This document shows positions 1-8,195 of a DNA stretch of 37,328 bases, piece after piece (position 1 is the first letter of the stretch; each line of letters opens with the position of its first letter). Made by a program: the position numbers and the translations under genes. This DNA is from a virus. The stretch covers positions 1-37,328 of the IMG/VR virus record IMGVR_UViG_3300028536_000026. One strand, 5' to 3'. A model generated the notes under the pieces. The model was given only the letters and a program-made list of their open reading frames with translations, ran no database searches and was not told where the DNA came from.

Positions 1-2
1 CC

Positions 3-524
3 CCATTCGGTGTGAGAAGTTCTGAGGTAGTTGGTAATATAAGTATCTCAGTAACTGCTCCAAGTATTAATCCTGCAGGTATAAGCAGTAGTGATAGTGT
101 AGGCAATCCTTCTATAACTGCCGGCAGTGTTACTATCACAGCCTTTGGGATAAGTAGTGGAGAAGGTTTTGGTAACCCAAGTATATCTGTAGGTGCTAGT
201 GTAGTTACTCCAGTAGGGATTGTATCTGGGGAACGAGTTGGTAACGTAACAGTTACAACAGGTAGCGTTACGATATCTCCATTTGGTATTAAATCTGGCG
301 AATTAGTCGGAATTGCTAGAGTCCTACTTACACAAACCATCACAGCGTTTGGGATTGCATCTCAGCAACAAGTTGGCAACGTCTCTATAATTGTCAACGT
401 ACAATTCCCGTCTTACATTACTGGTAATTTAGAACCTGTATGGGTAATGGGTCAGATAGAAACAAAATGGGATATTGGATCTACCATTCCGGTTTGGAAC
501 ATAGCGGCTATAGAAAATAGGTAG
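3..524 (+). CDS. Repeat-rich phage structural protein, 5' end cut off by window
   Basis: The reading frame is open from the first bases of the window. The codons before the GTG at 12 read P-F-G, which continues the repeat pattern, so the true start lies upstream. The visible part consists of about six units of 22-23 residues with the pattern (P/A)FGI-x-SGE-x-VGN, followed by a short beta-like stretch. The last 35 residues are non-repetitive and rich in Trp and Ile. Such Gly/Ser beta repeats occur in phage proteins near head genes and in fibres, so a virion surface or fibre-like role is an inference. The next gene starts directly after the stop codon. Confidence 0.7.
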   Translation, partial: PFGVRSSEVVGNISISVTAPSINPAGISSSDSVGNPSITAGSVTITAFGISSGEGFGNPSISVGASVVTPVGIVSGERVGNVTVTTGSVTISPFGIKSGELVGIARVLLTQTITAFGIASQQQVGNVSIIVNVQFPSYITGNLEPVWVMGQIETKWDIGSTIPVWNIAAIENR

Positions 525-863
525 ATGATGTCACTTAAAACTGTAGAAAGGCCAAGATTATCTTCTGAGCCATTGCGCGTTCCGGTCTTCGCGGAGGTTA
601 ATGGATCTGTCTTTGTTCCTATCAGCATGTCTGTAGAGATGGCGTTCATTCTCTACGATCCTACAGCTGTATTCCCGGGAGTGGAGCCAATTTCTGGGGA
701 TTGGGTTGCTGGAGTTTGGGATGTAGATGCTAATGTTGGAGTTGTAATCTACCGCGCCCAAGTTAAACCGCCGGCCCACGCTGCTGGCACATATACTGTC
801 TGGCTTAGGATCTCTGGAACTGATGTACCTGTTCGAGTTGTAGGCATTCTTAAGTTAGTCTGA
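525..863 (+). CDS. Small structural-region protein of unknown function
   Basis: This 112-residue protein starts at ATG 525, directly after the previous stop; ATG 528 is an alternative. It is predicted to be mostly beta, with hydrophobic alternating strands and no membrane segment or signal peptide. Small beta proteins of this size are common between portal/head genes and the capsid protease of actinophages and are usually annotated as hypothetical. Its position suggests a minor virion or head-assembly part. I do not recognise the family. The gap after it (864-1021) holds a CCCTGTGGGG repeat and the ribosome binding site of the HNH gene. Confidence 0.65.
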   Translation: MMSLKTVERPRLSSEPLRVPVFAEVNGSVFVPISMSVEMAFILYDPTAVFPGVEPISGDWVAGVWDVDANVGVVIYRAQVKPPAHAAGTYTVWLRISGTDVPVRVVGILKLV

Positions 864-886
864 ATTTTTGCGTCGCTTTGCCCTTT

Positions 887-896
887 CCCTGTGGGG
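887..896 (+). repeat. CCCTGTGGGG dispersed repeat, copy 1
   Basis: The core CCCTGTGGGG is followed by CTTTTC and lies in the gap between two plus-strand genes. It could form a short CCC/GGG hairpin with a three-base loop. It is one of five copies in the window; the others are at 17795, 25465, 27251 (reverse) and 36656. Confidence 0.6.
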
Positions 897-1021
897 CTTT
901 TCGATGACAAAAGAGGGCCCGGAAGTTGATCTTGATCACATTGTAACATTCTATAAGGTGCGCAGACCTATGTGTGCCTTTTTCCTGTACTATTAAGATA
1001 AGATGTGGGATTGGAGGTACG

Positions 1022-1450
1022 ATGGAGTTACTTTGGCAAGACATACCATGTGTAGAGTGGGATGGTTATTTTGATAAAGATGGTTATGGATTGTCCCAAT
1101 ACGATGGGAAATTGTGGAGAGTTACGCGATTAGAATGGACTAGAAAGATAGGATCTATACCTGATGGTATGTATGTACTTCATCGTTGTGATAATCCCCC
1201 ATGTTTTGAAATAGCTCATTTATTTCTTGGAACACAAGCAGATAATATGAGGGATAAGGTTTCTAAGGGTAGACAGTCGTACGGGGAAAGTCATGGACGT
1301 TCGGTGTTATCCAGTGATCAAGTTAAGAAGATTAGAGAATTGTGGGCTACCGGCCGTTTCTTCCAAAGAGATTTGGCTAGAGATTTTGGTGTTACGCAGC
1401 CACATATCAGTGATATAATTCACAATAAGAAGAGGTCGTACGATGGCTAA
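1022..1450 (+). CDS. Free-standing HNH homing endonuclease with C-terminal HTH
   Basis: This 142-residue protein has an HNH nuclease core: His54, Cys56, Asn58, Cys61, His66 and Asn75, in the context HRCDNPPC followed by NMRDK. Residues about 98-133 look like a DNA-binding helix-turn-helix (DQVKKIRELW, then VTQPHISDI). ATG 1022 was chosen over a GTG at 974 because GGAGG lies 5 bases before it. The gene sits between capsid-region genes and its end overlaps the protease start by 8 bases, a typical place for a selfish endonuclease. It should nick or cut phage DNA at a related locus; its target is unknown. Confidence 0.88.
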   Translation: MELLWQDIPCVEWDGYFDKDGYGLSQYDGKLWRVTRLEWTRKIGSIPDGMYVLHRCDNPPCFEIAHLFLGTQADNMRDKVSKGRQSYGESHGRSVLSSDQVKKIRELWATGRFFQRDLARDFGVTQPHISDIIHNKKRSYDG

Positions 1451-2690
1451 GGCTTCCTACTTATTAGATTTGTATGCTATAAAATTAGATGACGTCGTAG
1501 AAGAAGACACTTCTATATGGCTGCAGGCAATGCCTTTGGGCACGTATGAGCATCCTCAGTATGGAATCATTGATATTAACCCAGATAAGGTAAAGCAGTA
1601 CGTTGACAATATCAAGAATAATGTTCGTGTACAACAGCTTGATATTGACTACGATCATAAACTTTATGGTGGTGATGCTGCCGGTTGGGTTAAAGATGCA
1701 GCAGACCGTGGTACAGATGGGCTTTGGCTCTTAGTTGACTTTACGAAGAAAGCATTTCAGTCAATTAAGGACAAGGCCTATCGTTATTTCTCTGCTGAAT
1801 TTGATGATGAGTGGACTGACGCAAAGTCTGGTGTAACTTATCAGAACGTTATATTTGGCGGCTCTCTTACCAATCGTCCTTTCTTAAAAGATTTAATGCC
1901 AATCAATCTGTCGGAGGTTTTTGCAAATGTTCCAGATGCACCCACTAATCCCAATGAAGGAGGTAGCAACATGACGCCTGAACAGGTTAAGTCACTCGGT
2001 ATTAAGCTTGGGCTTGGTGAGAGTGCAACTGAGGCTCAGGTTTTGGAGGCGCTAGAGAAGTTTACTTTTGCGCCGCCTGTGCCTATTCCGGCAGTTCCAC
2101 CGGCTCCTACTGTAACGCCACCCGTAGTTGTTCCACCAGTGCCTGCGCCTATTACCGACCCGGCAGTTCTTGCCGCTATGGAAGAGGCTAAGAAGCTTGG
2201 AGATAACAACCCTGTAGTTGCGACTCTGTTGCAGCTTTATCAAGCTCAGGCTCAGCTAGTTGAGAACCAGGGTGCGAAGCTCACCGAGTTTAGCAATAAG
2301 CTGCGGGAAGAGAACGTAACCAAGACGGTCAAGGAACTTTGTGATCGTGCAAGTGCTAAGGGTTACGCAATTCCTGTTCCTATGAGAGATTCGCTTACGG
2401 CTACTCTTATGCAGCTTAATGATGCTGCTACTTCCAAGGTCATTCTTGATGGATTCAACCAAATGGTTGATTCTCAGATTGTGGCCCTTGGAGAGCGTGG
2501 GTACCTCCGTAATAAGGTTAATGATGATGGTAAGACTTCAAGTGATGAATTCACTGAGGAAGTCAAGAAGCTACAGGAGAGTGACAAGACTCTTGGTTTT
2601 GCGGATGCTGCTGACATCATTGCTGCGAGGAATCCGGATCTTTACCACAGATACCAGGAAGATGCGTATTCCTTTGGAGGTGACAACTAA
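1443..2690 (+). CDS. Capsid maturation protease fused to scaffold domain (Mu I-like)
   Basis: This 415-residue protein resembles Mu-like prophage I protease. The N-terminal part (about 1-170) has the family pattern of a LPLGTY-like segment (MPLGTYEHPQYG), DIDYDHKL and AGWVKD, then YFSAEFDDEW, and ends with SLTNRPFLKDL. A linker leads to a Pro-rich, helical C-terminal part with the features of an assembly scaffold. It probably cleaves the scaffold during procapsid maturation. The start overlaps the HNH gene by 8 bases. An in-frame ATG with a strong Shine-Dalgarno at codon 177 very likely makes the scaffold separately. The stop overlaps the decoration gene as TAATG. Confidence 0.88.
   Translation: MAKASYLLDLYAIKLDDVVEEDTSIWLQAMPLGTYEHPQYGIIDINPDKVKQYVDNIKNNVRVQQLDIDYDHKLYGGDAAGWVKDAADRGTDGLWLLVDFTKKAFQSIKDKAYRYFSAEFDDEWTDAKSGVTYQNVIFGGSLTNRPFLKDLMPINLSEVFANVPDAPTNPNEGGSNMTPEQVKSLGIKLGLGESATEAQVLEALEKFTFAPPVPIPAVPPAPTVTPPVVVPPVPAPITDPAVLAAMEEAKKLGDNNPVVATLLQLYQAQAQLVENQGAKLTEFSNKLREENVTKTVKELCDRASAKGYAIPVPMRDSLTATLMQLNDAATSKVILDGFNQMVDSQIVALGERGYLRNKVNDDGKTSSDEFTEEVKKLQESDKTLGFADAADIIAARNPDLYHRYQEDAYSFGGDN
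1971..2690 (+). CDS. Internal in-frame scaffold protein start within the protease gene
   Basis: Codon 177 of the protease frame is ATG at 1971, preceded by AAGGAGG with 6 bases between. That Shine-Dalgarno is stronger than the one before the full-length protein. Translation here gives a 239-residue protein starting MTPEQVKSLG, with a Pro/Val/Ala-rich stretch (about residues 35-65) and then long charged helices. Nested scaffolds are established for Mu I/Z and lambda C/Nu3. Separate translation here is inferred from the ribosome binding site and that precedent. Confidence 0.75.
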   Translation: MTPEQVKSLGIKLGLGESATEAQVLEALEKFTFAPPVPIPAVPPAPTVTPPVVVPPVPAPITDPAVLAAMEEAKKLGDNNPVVATLLQLYQAQAQLVENQGAKLTEFSNKLREENVTKTVKELCDRASAKGYAIPVPMRDSLTATLMQLNDAATSKVILDGFNQMVDSQIVALGERGYLRNKVNDDGKTSSDEFTEEVKKLQESDKTLGFADAADIIAARNPDLYHRYQEDAYSFGGDN

Positions 2691-3136
2691 TGGGTGTCGG
2701 CCAGAACTATGTGCTTGACAAGGGCTTCCTTGCCACAGGTGCTACTGCCTATGCCACAGGTGAGATTGCCAAGGTTATTGCGGGTGCAGGTGGATTCAGC
2801 ACCACGCTTAATAGTGTTGTTCGTAACACTACTCTAGGTGTCGCTACTACTGCAGACACTATGTGGGTAGTTGTTATGGAAGACCTAGACACTGTGCGTC
2901 TTGCTACTGGTAAGGCATTTATTAACTGTTCCATGTTGGGACTTGCACGGGTACTTGTAGGCGCTGCTGTTACTGCCGGTAAGTTTGTTACGGCTGATAC
3001 AACTGCGCGTGCCGTTCCTATCACTAAGGCCATTGCTGGTGCTCAGCCTATTCCTGCTTTGGGATATGCGATGACTGGTAATGCCACTGTCGGTGGGTTT
3101 ATTGATGTCCTGCTTACTCCAGGCGTTAGCATCTAA
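2690..3136 (+). CDS. Head decoration protein (DUF2190-like)
   Basis: This 148-residue, Ala/Gly/Thr/Val-rich beta protein lies between the protease/scaffold and the major capsid gene, the usual place of a decoration (capsid stabilisation) protein. The sequence, for example GVATTADTMWVVVMEDLDT and the late ALGYAMTGNATVGGFIDVLL, fits DUF2190-type capsid decoration proteins. It should bind the outside of the mature capsid lattice. GGAGGTGA lies close upstream, within the end of the protease gene, and the start overlaps that stop codon as TAATG. Assignment is by context plus composition. Confidence 0.75.
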   Translation: MGVGQNYVLDKGFLATGATAYATGEIAKVIAGAGGFSTTLNSVVRNTTLGVATTADTMWVVVMEDLDTVRLATGKAFINCSMLGLARVLVGAAVTAGKFVTADTTARAVPITKAIAGAQPIPALGYAMTGNATVGGFIDVLLTPGVSI

Positions 3137-3154
3137 AAAGGAGGTGTAATCAAA

Positions 3155-4189
3155 ATGGCAAGGTTCGATAGAGGAAAGACTCTTTCAGTTTATCAGCCTA
3201 CGGGAACCGGCAACGTTCACATTGATGCCGTTCTTACAGAAATTTCGTTGGGCTGGCCGAATAACTCTCTTGTTGGTGAACAGCTTTTCCCAGCAGTGGG
3301 TGTTAGGAAGCAGTCTGATAAGTATTACGTGTTCGGCCGTGAAGCTTGGTTGCCAGAAGTTGGCGACTACCGCGCTCCCGGTACTGAGGCTAATGAAATT
3401 CCAGGTTTGAAGCTTTCTCTGGACTCGTACTATGCTCAGGAGCACGCGCTACAGATTCCTGTTACTGATGAAGAGCGTGAGAACGTTGATTCACCTCTTT
3501 CTCCTGACCGGGATGGTACTGAACTCCTTACTTCTAAGATTCTTCTTAGTCGTGAAGTTGCCATGCAGACGTTAGCTACTACAATTGCTAACTTTGCATC
3601 TGGTCTGAGCATTGATATTTCTGCTGTTTCTGCTTCGCAGTGGAATACTTATGCTACGTCAGACCCGATCGGCATGGTTCGTACTGGTACTCGTGCCGTC
3701 CATGCCAAGGTGTTCATGGAGCCTAATACTGCCGTCATCCCTTACCAGGTTATGTCGCAGTTGGAGGATCACCCCGATATCATCGAGCGCATTAAGTATT
3801 CGGAGCGTGCTATTCTCACTCCGGAGATTATCGGTGCTGTTCTGGGTATTCCAAACATCATTGTTCCTGGTGTTGCCGTTGGTACCGGTGGTATGGGTAC
3901 TGCTGGTAACGCTGTTGTGGGTTCCTATCTTTGGGGCAAAGATGTTTTGCTCGCTTGGGTTCCCCCACGTCCAGGTATTAAGATCCCTGCGTTCGGTTAT
4001 GAATTTGTTTGGAGCTATGGGGGTACTCCAATGATTACCGATCGCTGGCGTGAGGATAAGCGTGCGTCTGATCTTATTCGCGTGCGTCGTCGCTACGATC
4101 TTAAGATCGTTGGATATGAAATCAACCCTGCCTCTGGTGACTTCCAAAAGTGTGTCACCGGGTATTTGATTAAGGGGGCCATTGCATAA
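3155..4189 (+). CDS. Major capsid protein
   Basis: This 344-residue protein has the length and features of an HK97-fold capsid subunit of the type found downstream of Mu-I-like proteases: an N-terminal arm, LFPAVGVRKQSDKYYVFGRE, a long central helix region (SREVAMQTLAT), DHPDIIERIKYSERA, and a C-terminal RWREDKRASDLIRVRRRYD segment. It forms the capsid shell. The start is preceded by AAGGAGGTG, the strongest Shine-Dalgarno in the window, in line with very high expression. Its last base overlaps the ATG of the next gene. Confidence 0.93.
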   Translation: MARFDRGKTLSVYQPTGTGNVHIDAVLTEISLGWPNNSLVGEQLFPAVGVRKQSDKYYVFGREAWLPEVGDYRAPGTEANEIPGLKLSLDSYYAQEHALQIPVTDEERENVDSPLSPDRDGTELLTSKILLSREVAMQTLATTIANFASGLSIDISAVSASQWNTYATSDPIGMVRTGTRAVHAKVFMEPNTAVIPYQVMSQLEDHPDIIERIKYSERAILTPEIIGAVLGIPNIIVPGVAVGTGGMGTAGNAVVGSYLWGKDVLLAWVPPRPGIKIPAFGYEFVWSYGGTPMITDRWREDKRASDLIRVRRRYDLKIVGYEINPASGDFQKCVTGYLIKGAIA

Positions 4190-4488
4190 TGGCTATCGTC
4201 GCTTTATCCACAGTTGGATACCAGAAGGATGATAAGGATCCTGATAGCGTCATCTGGTTCGAGCCGGATGACGAAATTAAGGGTGCTCCAGAAGATGTAG
4301 TAGCTCAGTGGTTAGCTAATGGAAGTGTTGGTGAACCTGCTCCTATTGCTGCTAATGTTATGGAAGAGAAGGACGCGTTAGAGGCTCGTGTTGCTGAGCT
4401 AGAGGCTCTGTTGGAAGAGGCTAAGAAGCCTGCTGCCCCTAGCACTAGCACGCCCGCTAAGGCCGCACCTGCCAAAGCAACTCCTTAA
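4189..4488 (+). CDS. Small head-region protein with coiled coil and Ala/Pro/Lys tail
   Basis: This 99-residue acidic protein has a short beta-like N-terminal domain (about 1-55), then a predicted coiled coil around residues 62-80 (EARVAELEALLEEA) and a low-complexity tail of Ala, Pro, Lys and Thr. Similar small proteins with a Lys/Ala/Pro tail often follow the capsid gene in actinophages, where their role is unknown. It starts in a one-base overlap with the capsid stop, so it is translationally coupled. A head or connector accessory role is inferred from position only. Confidence 0.65.
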   Translation: MAIVALSTVGYQKDDKDPDSVIWFEPDDEIKGAPEDVVAQWLANGSVGEPAPIAANVMEEKDALEARVAELEALLEEAKKPAAPSTSTPAKAAPAKATP

Positions 4489-4498
4489 GGTGTAATCC

Positions 4499-4957
4499 AT
4501 GGTTGTTCATATCACTGTCGACGAGGCGAATGCTTGGGCGGACCATTCCAAGCTTAACTTTGGGGAGCTCGACAGTGATCTTGAAGCATCGCAAGCTACC
4601 CAAGTGCTTACAAAAGTTTCGCAGGTTTACGATGTTACAAGTTGGATTACACCAGGTACTACTCCAGCATTAATTAGAAAAATAATTTCAATGCTATATG
4701 TAGGTTGGTATTATCAGCGTACATATTCCGAAGATGGTAATGTAAATAGTTATGGCCTCTTACTAATTAATGAAGCTGGTAATTTAATAGCTGGAATAAT
4801 TAGTGGGGCCATAACTTTACCTGATGTACCACCTGGTACTGATCTCGGATTTAGTCAGCCAGTATTCTACCCTACGGATGCATCATCCGCATTGCAGCCT
4901 ACTGATGACGATCCTAGTCTTGGGCCAGCAAAATTTAGTATGGGTAGGATTTGGTGA
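4499..4957 (+). CDS. Head-tail connector / adaptor protein (DUF1320-like)
   Basis: This 152-residue, largely helical protein lies directly after the head genes. The N-terminal part reads like a gp6-like adaptor: an ITVDEANAWADHS start, then a helix with IRKIISMLYVGWYYQR and a LLLINEAGNLIAGI segment near residues 90-105, followed by a Pro-rich tail. Such proteins form the ring between portal and tail. The stop codon overlaps the GTG start of the next gene as GTGA. The assignment rests on position, size and helix pattern. Confidence 0.65.
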   Translation: MVVHITVDEANAWADHSKLNFGELDSDLEASQATQVLTKVSQVYDVTSWITPGTTPALIRKIISMLYVGWYYQRTYSEDGNVNSYGLLLINEAGNLIAGIISGAITLPDVPPGTDLGFSQPVFYPTDASSALQPTDDDPSLGPAKFSMGRIW

Positions 4958-5628
4958 CCACACCTAGTGGTGCTGTTAACGCACCTGGAGCTATAAGGTT
5001 TGGTCGTGCTCTACCAGTTGGGGCCAGCGTTACTTTCTCCCCATCAATAGGTTTTGTTGCTAGTCGTCTTGCTAAACTGGACATGGATATTAGGTCATTT
5101 AGAGTTCCATTGACTAGAGCAGTTCAGCAAGTAATGATCCCTAGTATTAGACAGAATTTTGATTCTGAATCAGCTCGTAATGCACCTGGAGCCGGTGGTG
5201 ATTGGGAACCTCTTTCGGACTTCTCTTTAGAAATGAGAGAAAGAGGTTTAGTCAGATTCGGTGAACGTGGTGGGTCTGGAAATAATATACTAGATTCAAC
5301 TGGAGCCTTAAAGCGTAAAGCTACACAGCTTAATCTTTGGACTATTGATAGGGAAAAAGCAGAAGTTCAGGATCTTCAACAGTCCGTTTGGTATGGTAAG
5401 GTTCAGCAATCTGGTTACCCTGTGGGAACTACTACTGTAAAACGTGGAGTTACTGCAGGACAATTAGGAGCTGGACTTAGGGAGCTTGGTAATATCAAGC
5501 AAGGAAAAACTGCTCCTGATGTCCCAGCTCGTCCGTTCCTTGTTATACAGCCGGAGGATGAGGATAGAATTAGAGATATATTTATAGTATGGCTTAATGA
5601 ACGCGTTGCAGCTTATACTAGGTGGTAG
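4954..5628 (+). CDS. Virion morphogenesis / tail completion protein (Mu gpG-like)
   Basis: This 224-residue protein resembles phage virion morphogenesis proteins (Phage_tail_S / Mu gpG type). It has a helical N-terminal half with RQNFDSES, then GGDWEPLSDFSLEMRERG (a W-x-PL-x-x-x-T/S-like element typical of the family), ILDSTGALKRKA, and VPARPFLVIQPED near the end. The family acts at the head-tail joining step. GTG 4954, which overlaps the previous stop by 4 bases, is preferred to TTG 4951. The next gene begins 9 bases after the stop. Confidence 0.75.
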   Translation: MTTPSGAVNAPGAIRFGRALPVGASVTFSPSIGFVASRLAKLDMDIRSFRVPLTRAVQQVMIPSIRQNFDSESARNAPGAGGDWEPLSDFSLEMRERGLVRFGERGGSGNNILDSTGALKRKATQLNLWTIDREKAEVQDLQQSVWYGKVQQSGYPVGTTTVKRGVTAGQLGAGLRELGNIKQGKTAPDVPARPFLVIQPEDEDRIRDIFIVWLNERVAAYTRW

Positions 5629-5637
5629 TCGAAATAA

Positions 5638-6093
5638 ATGACGCAAGTTGGTACATTAACTGGAAGCCTAGTAGAAGTTTGTGATTTTTTATTTGACAAA
5701 ATGTTGGACAATAAAGCGACTTTAGGTTTAGCAGACGTATTCTTTGGGGATCAAGATAAAATACCAACTACCCCCGTAGTTTGTATAGAACCTGGCACTA
5801 AAAGAAATTTGCTACGTCAAGCTGCCGGTGCTAGAATGTTAGATATAGTTTTTGATTTAACTATTCTAGTATACCATAGCTTTATAACATCCCCACAGGA
5901 AAACAGAAGAGGGGCGGACTTACTAGCTGAGGCTGTTGAAGCAGTAGTCCATTCTGATAGGCAATTGGGTGGACGGGTCATTCATGGTTATTGCCCAGAG
6001 GTACAGTCAGGGTATACCACAAAGAGCGGCTCACTAGTCCGTGCAAATAAAATTAGTTATACTGCACAGTCACAGTTTTTGTTGCCAAGTTAG
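5638..6093 (+). CDS. Tail terminator protein (gpU-like)
   Basis: This 151-residue alpha/beta protein has the order of features expected of minor tail gpU/tail terminator proteins: an N-terminal helix, a VVCIEPGTKRN strand, FDLTILVYHS, then a helix (GADLLAEAVEAVVHSD) and C-terminal strands. It should cap the growing tail tube and contact the head connector. Its position between the morphogenesis protein and the tail tube gene agrees. No strong Shine-Dalgarno is visible right before ATG 5638. Confidence 0.72.
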   Translation: MTQVGTLTGSLVEVCDFLFDKMLDNKATLGLADVFFGDQDKIPTTPVVCIEPGTKRNLLRQAAGARMLDIVFDLTILVYHSFITSPQENRRGADLLAEAVEAVVHSDRQLGGRVIHGYCPEVQSGYTTKSGSLVRANKISYTAQSQFLLPS

Positions 6094-6115
6094 CCCTTAG
6101 GTTAGGAGGGATTTA

Positions 6116-6496
6116 ATGTACAAAATTACCGTTGACCTACCCAACTTACCTCAGGGTGCATTAGTGGAGGTGGATGGTGTTGGACTCTTCAAGAATGGAG
6201 AATCCACAGACTTGCCAGAAGACTTTAATGAGGACGCTTTCATAGCCCATCATGCACCTAATAATCTAATGCAGGATCCGGCTACTTTAGAGGCTACATG
6301 GGGTGAAGATGCTCCAGAGTTTAATCTTCTAAGTGCTTTTGATTTGACTCCAGGCGTTACTATAGAAGAGTACGATTCGCCTTCGAGTCCGGTGGAAGAA
6401 GTTGTTCTAGATCCGATAGTGGTGGGCGGCTTTTCCCCCACAGATAATAAAGAAAAGCTTGTTGGCGATAGTTTGAAGGGGGATGACCAGACATGA
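6116..6496 (+). CDS. Acidic protein of unknown function before the tail tube gene
   Basis: This 126-residue, strongly acidic protein (many Asp/Glu; motifs VEVDGVGLFKNGE and DLPEDFNEDAF) has a likely disordered C-terminal half rich in Pro, Glu and Asp. AGGAGGG lies before the start. It ends with a 4-base overlap (ATGA) into the tail tube gene, so the two are coupled. I do not recognise the family. Its place suggests a tail assembly helper or a minor part of the tube. Confidence 0.65.
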   Translation: MYKITVDLPNLPQGALVEVDGVGLFKNGESTDLPEDFNEDAFIAHHAPNNLMQDPATLEATWGEDAPEFNLLSAFDLTPGVTIEEYDSPSSPVEEVVLDPIVVGGFSPTDNKEKLVGDSLKGDDQT

Positions 6497-7764
6497 CGAC
6501 ACCCGGACTTGGCGCCGCTAGTATTATGGGTGTGGCCGCAGAAGTTTTGCCACCTCCAGTGTTTACTTCCGCAACTCCATCTGCCTCTGGCGGGACCATT
6601 ACTGCTGGTACCTATAGGTACATAATAACTGCAATCAATGGAGCTGGGGAAACTGTTACTAGTAACGAAATAAGTGGTGTAGTTACAACAGGATCTACAT
6701 CGTCAGTCGTTTTAGTTTGGGTAACTGTTGCTGGAGCTACTGGGTTTAAGTTGTATAAAACAGCTGCCGGTGGTGGTGCAGGCACTGAACTTCTTTACAA
6801 AACCGTAGGTCTTGTTACTACAGATACAGACACTACTCCTGGCACTCCAACTGGAGCATTTCCACTTATTAATACTGCTGCGAATCCTGGTGTGTATGTA
6901 GCTCCGACTAAGTACATTCCATATCTGTCTGAATCATTGAAGTATGTCCAGCAGACTAACTGGCGTCGACCAATCCGTAATACTCCTGGACTTGTCGGTG
7001 CATCTCCAGGATTCTCTAATGCAGAAGGTGACATCTCTATTGAGGCGTTGACTGACTGTATTGTTTATTTCCTGTCTGCATCGAGGTGTACTTTTACTAA
7101 GGTCGTTGCTGCACAGAATACTTATGTGTATACACCATCTGCTGTGGCTGTACCAGCTCGTACTTTGTCGATTACGATTGTTAGAAATGGTGTTGTTTAC
7201 GGCTACGTTGGGTGTACCGTTGGCAGCTTCAAGTTTGAGGTTAATAACGCCGTTCTACAGTTTACTCCAACTATTGTATCTACAAATGAGACTGTGCAAT
7301 CCGGTCCCACTGCGACTTGGCCAACTACTACTCCGTTTGGTGCCGGACAGTATAACTTGCAGATTCCTACTGCTACTCAGATTTTTGATTCGGATGGATT
7401 CACTTTTGAATCGAATGATAATGGAGCTGCACAGTTCCGCCTGATTAGCGCTAATACTGGTGCTCAGTTTGTTGCATTCGGTGAGTCCGAGGCTAGTATT
7501 ACAATTACTCGTGACTTCTTTAACCGCACTGAATATGATGCATTTAAGGCATTGACTTCTAAATCTATTACTCTAACTGCTACTCACACTTCACCGGTTG
7601 AATCTATTGCACTTCTGTCTCCAACTTCCATCGTTGATACGTATGAAGTCAACATTGGTGGTCAAGGCGACTTGGTTCGAGCTAGCATCACTTATCAATG
7701 CGCAATCGATGGTACTGGTAAGCATTATCAGTTGACTGTTATTACGGCAGAGAATATGTCATGA
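6493..7764 (+). CDS. Major tail tube protein with N-terminal Ig/FN3-like domain
   Basis: This 423-residue protein is placed and sized as the tail tube subunit. Residues about 20-118 look like an immunoglobulin/FN3-like domain (TAGTYRYIITAINGAGET, then GATGFKLYKTA). The tube domain begins around residue 130 (GVYVAPTKYIPYL) and continues through WRRPIRNTPGLVG and EGDISIEALTDC to GQGDLVRASITYQC. In tube proteins of other phages such extra Ig domains project from the tail and may bind cell-surface sugars. Here the domain sits at the N-terminus rather than the more usual C-terminus. Confidence 0.85.
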   Translation: MTTPGLGAASIMGVAAEVLPPPVFTSATPSASGGTITAGTYRYIITAINGAGETVTSNEISGVVTTGSTSSVVLVWVTVAGATGFKLYKTAAGGGAGTELLYKTVGLVTTDTDTTPGTPTGAFPLINTAANPGVYVAPTKYIPYLSESLKYVQQTNWRRPIRNTPGLVGASPGFSNAEGDISIEALTDCIVYFLSASRCTFTKVVAAQNTYVYTPSAVAVPARTLSITIVRNGVVYGYVGCTVGSFKFEVNNAVLQFTPTIVSTNETVQSGPTATWPTTTPFGAGQYNLQIPTATQIFDSDGFTFESNDNGAAQFRLISANTGAQFVAFGESEASITITRDFFNRTEYDAFKALTSKSITLTATHTSPVESIALLSPTSIVDTYEVNIGGQGDLVRASITYQCAIDGTGKHYQLTVITAENMS

Positions 7765-8117
7765 ACATTCAGAACTTCCTATTGATGGAGATTCTGGAAC
7801 GAACTGGAACTCAAGGAATTCAGCTAAATTCACTACATGAAGGAGTACAACAGATCATGACTAGTATTTCCGCTCTCCAGGCGGCTGCGGCTAATATTTC
7901 TTCAACGGTAGATAGTACCGCTACGGATGTTGCTGCTGCCGTCGTTGCTCTTAATGACCTTGCTGCAAAGGTTGCAGCTGGAGGCTCCGTGTCTCAGGCA
8001 GATATTGATGCAGTTACGGCTACGCTGACCAGTGCCTCAGATAACCTTAGTACCGCACGTGACTCGTTGGATGCGGCCGTTGCTGTGGATGATCCGCCCG
8101 TAACTCCGACTCCGTAA
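7761..8117 (+). CDS. Coiled-coil protein of unknown function
   Basis: This 118-residue protein is almost entirely helical. Its Ala/Ser/Asp/Val heptad-like pattern (for example VDSTATDVAAAVVALNDLA) suggests a coiled-coil rod, and it ends in a short Pro/Thr tail. It starts in a 4-base overlap (ATGA) with the tail tube gene. Proteins of this build are frequent in phage tail regions and have no firm function. It could be a small trimeric tail or fibre-like accessory protein, but nothing in the sequence proves this. Confidence 0.65.
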   Translation: MNIQNFLLMEILERTGTQGIQLNSLHEGVQQIMTSISALQAAAANISSTVDSTATDVAAAVVALNDLAAKVAAGGSVSQADIDAVTATLTSASDNLSTARDSLDAAVAVDDPPVTPTP

Positions 8118-8195
8118 TTTTAGTGCCTGGTAGGTGCTTGGGTGGTTGTAGATTATGCCATCTAGCCTCTATCATTTTAAGGGGAGCAATTAAAC

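Noticed and set aside
974-1450. GTG 974 as start of the HNH protein
   Set aside because: ATG 1022 has GGAGG at 5-base spacing, and the 16 extra residues do not look like part of the domain.
3612-4147. Open frames opposite or shifted to the capsid gene (and similar ones opposite the tail genes)
   Set aside because: They lie fully inside well-supported genes, have no ribosome sites and show compositions expected from shadow frames.
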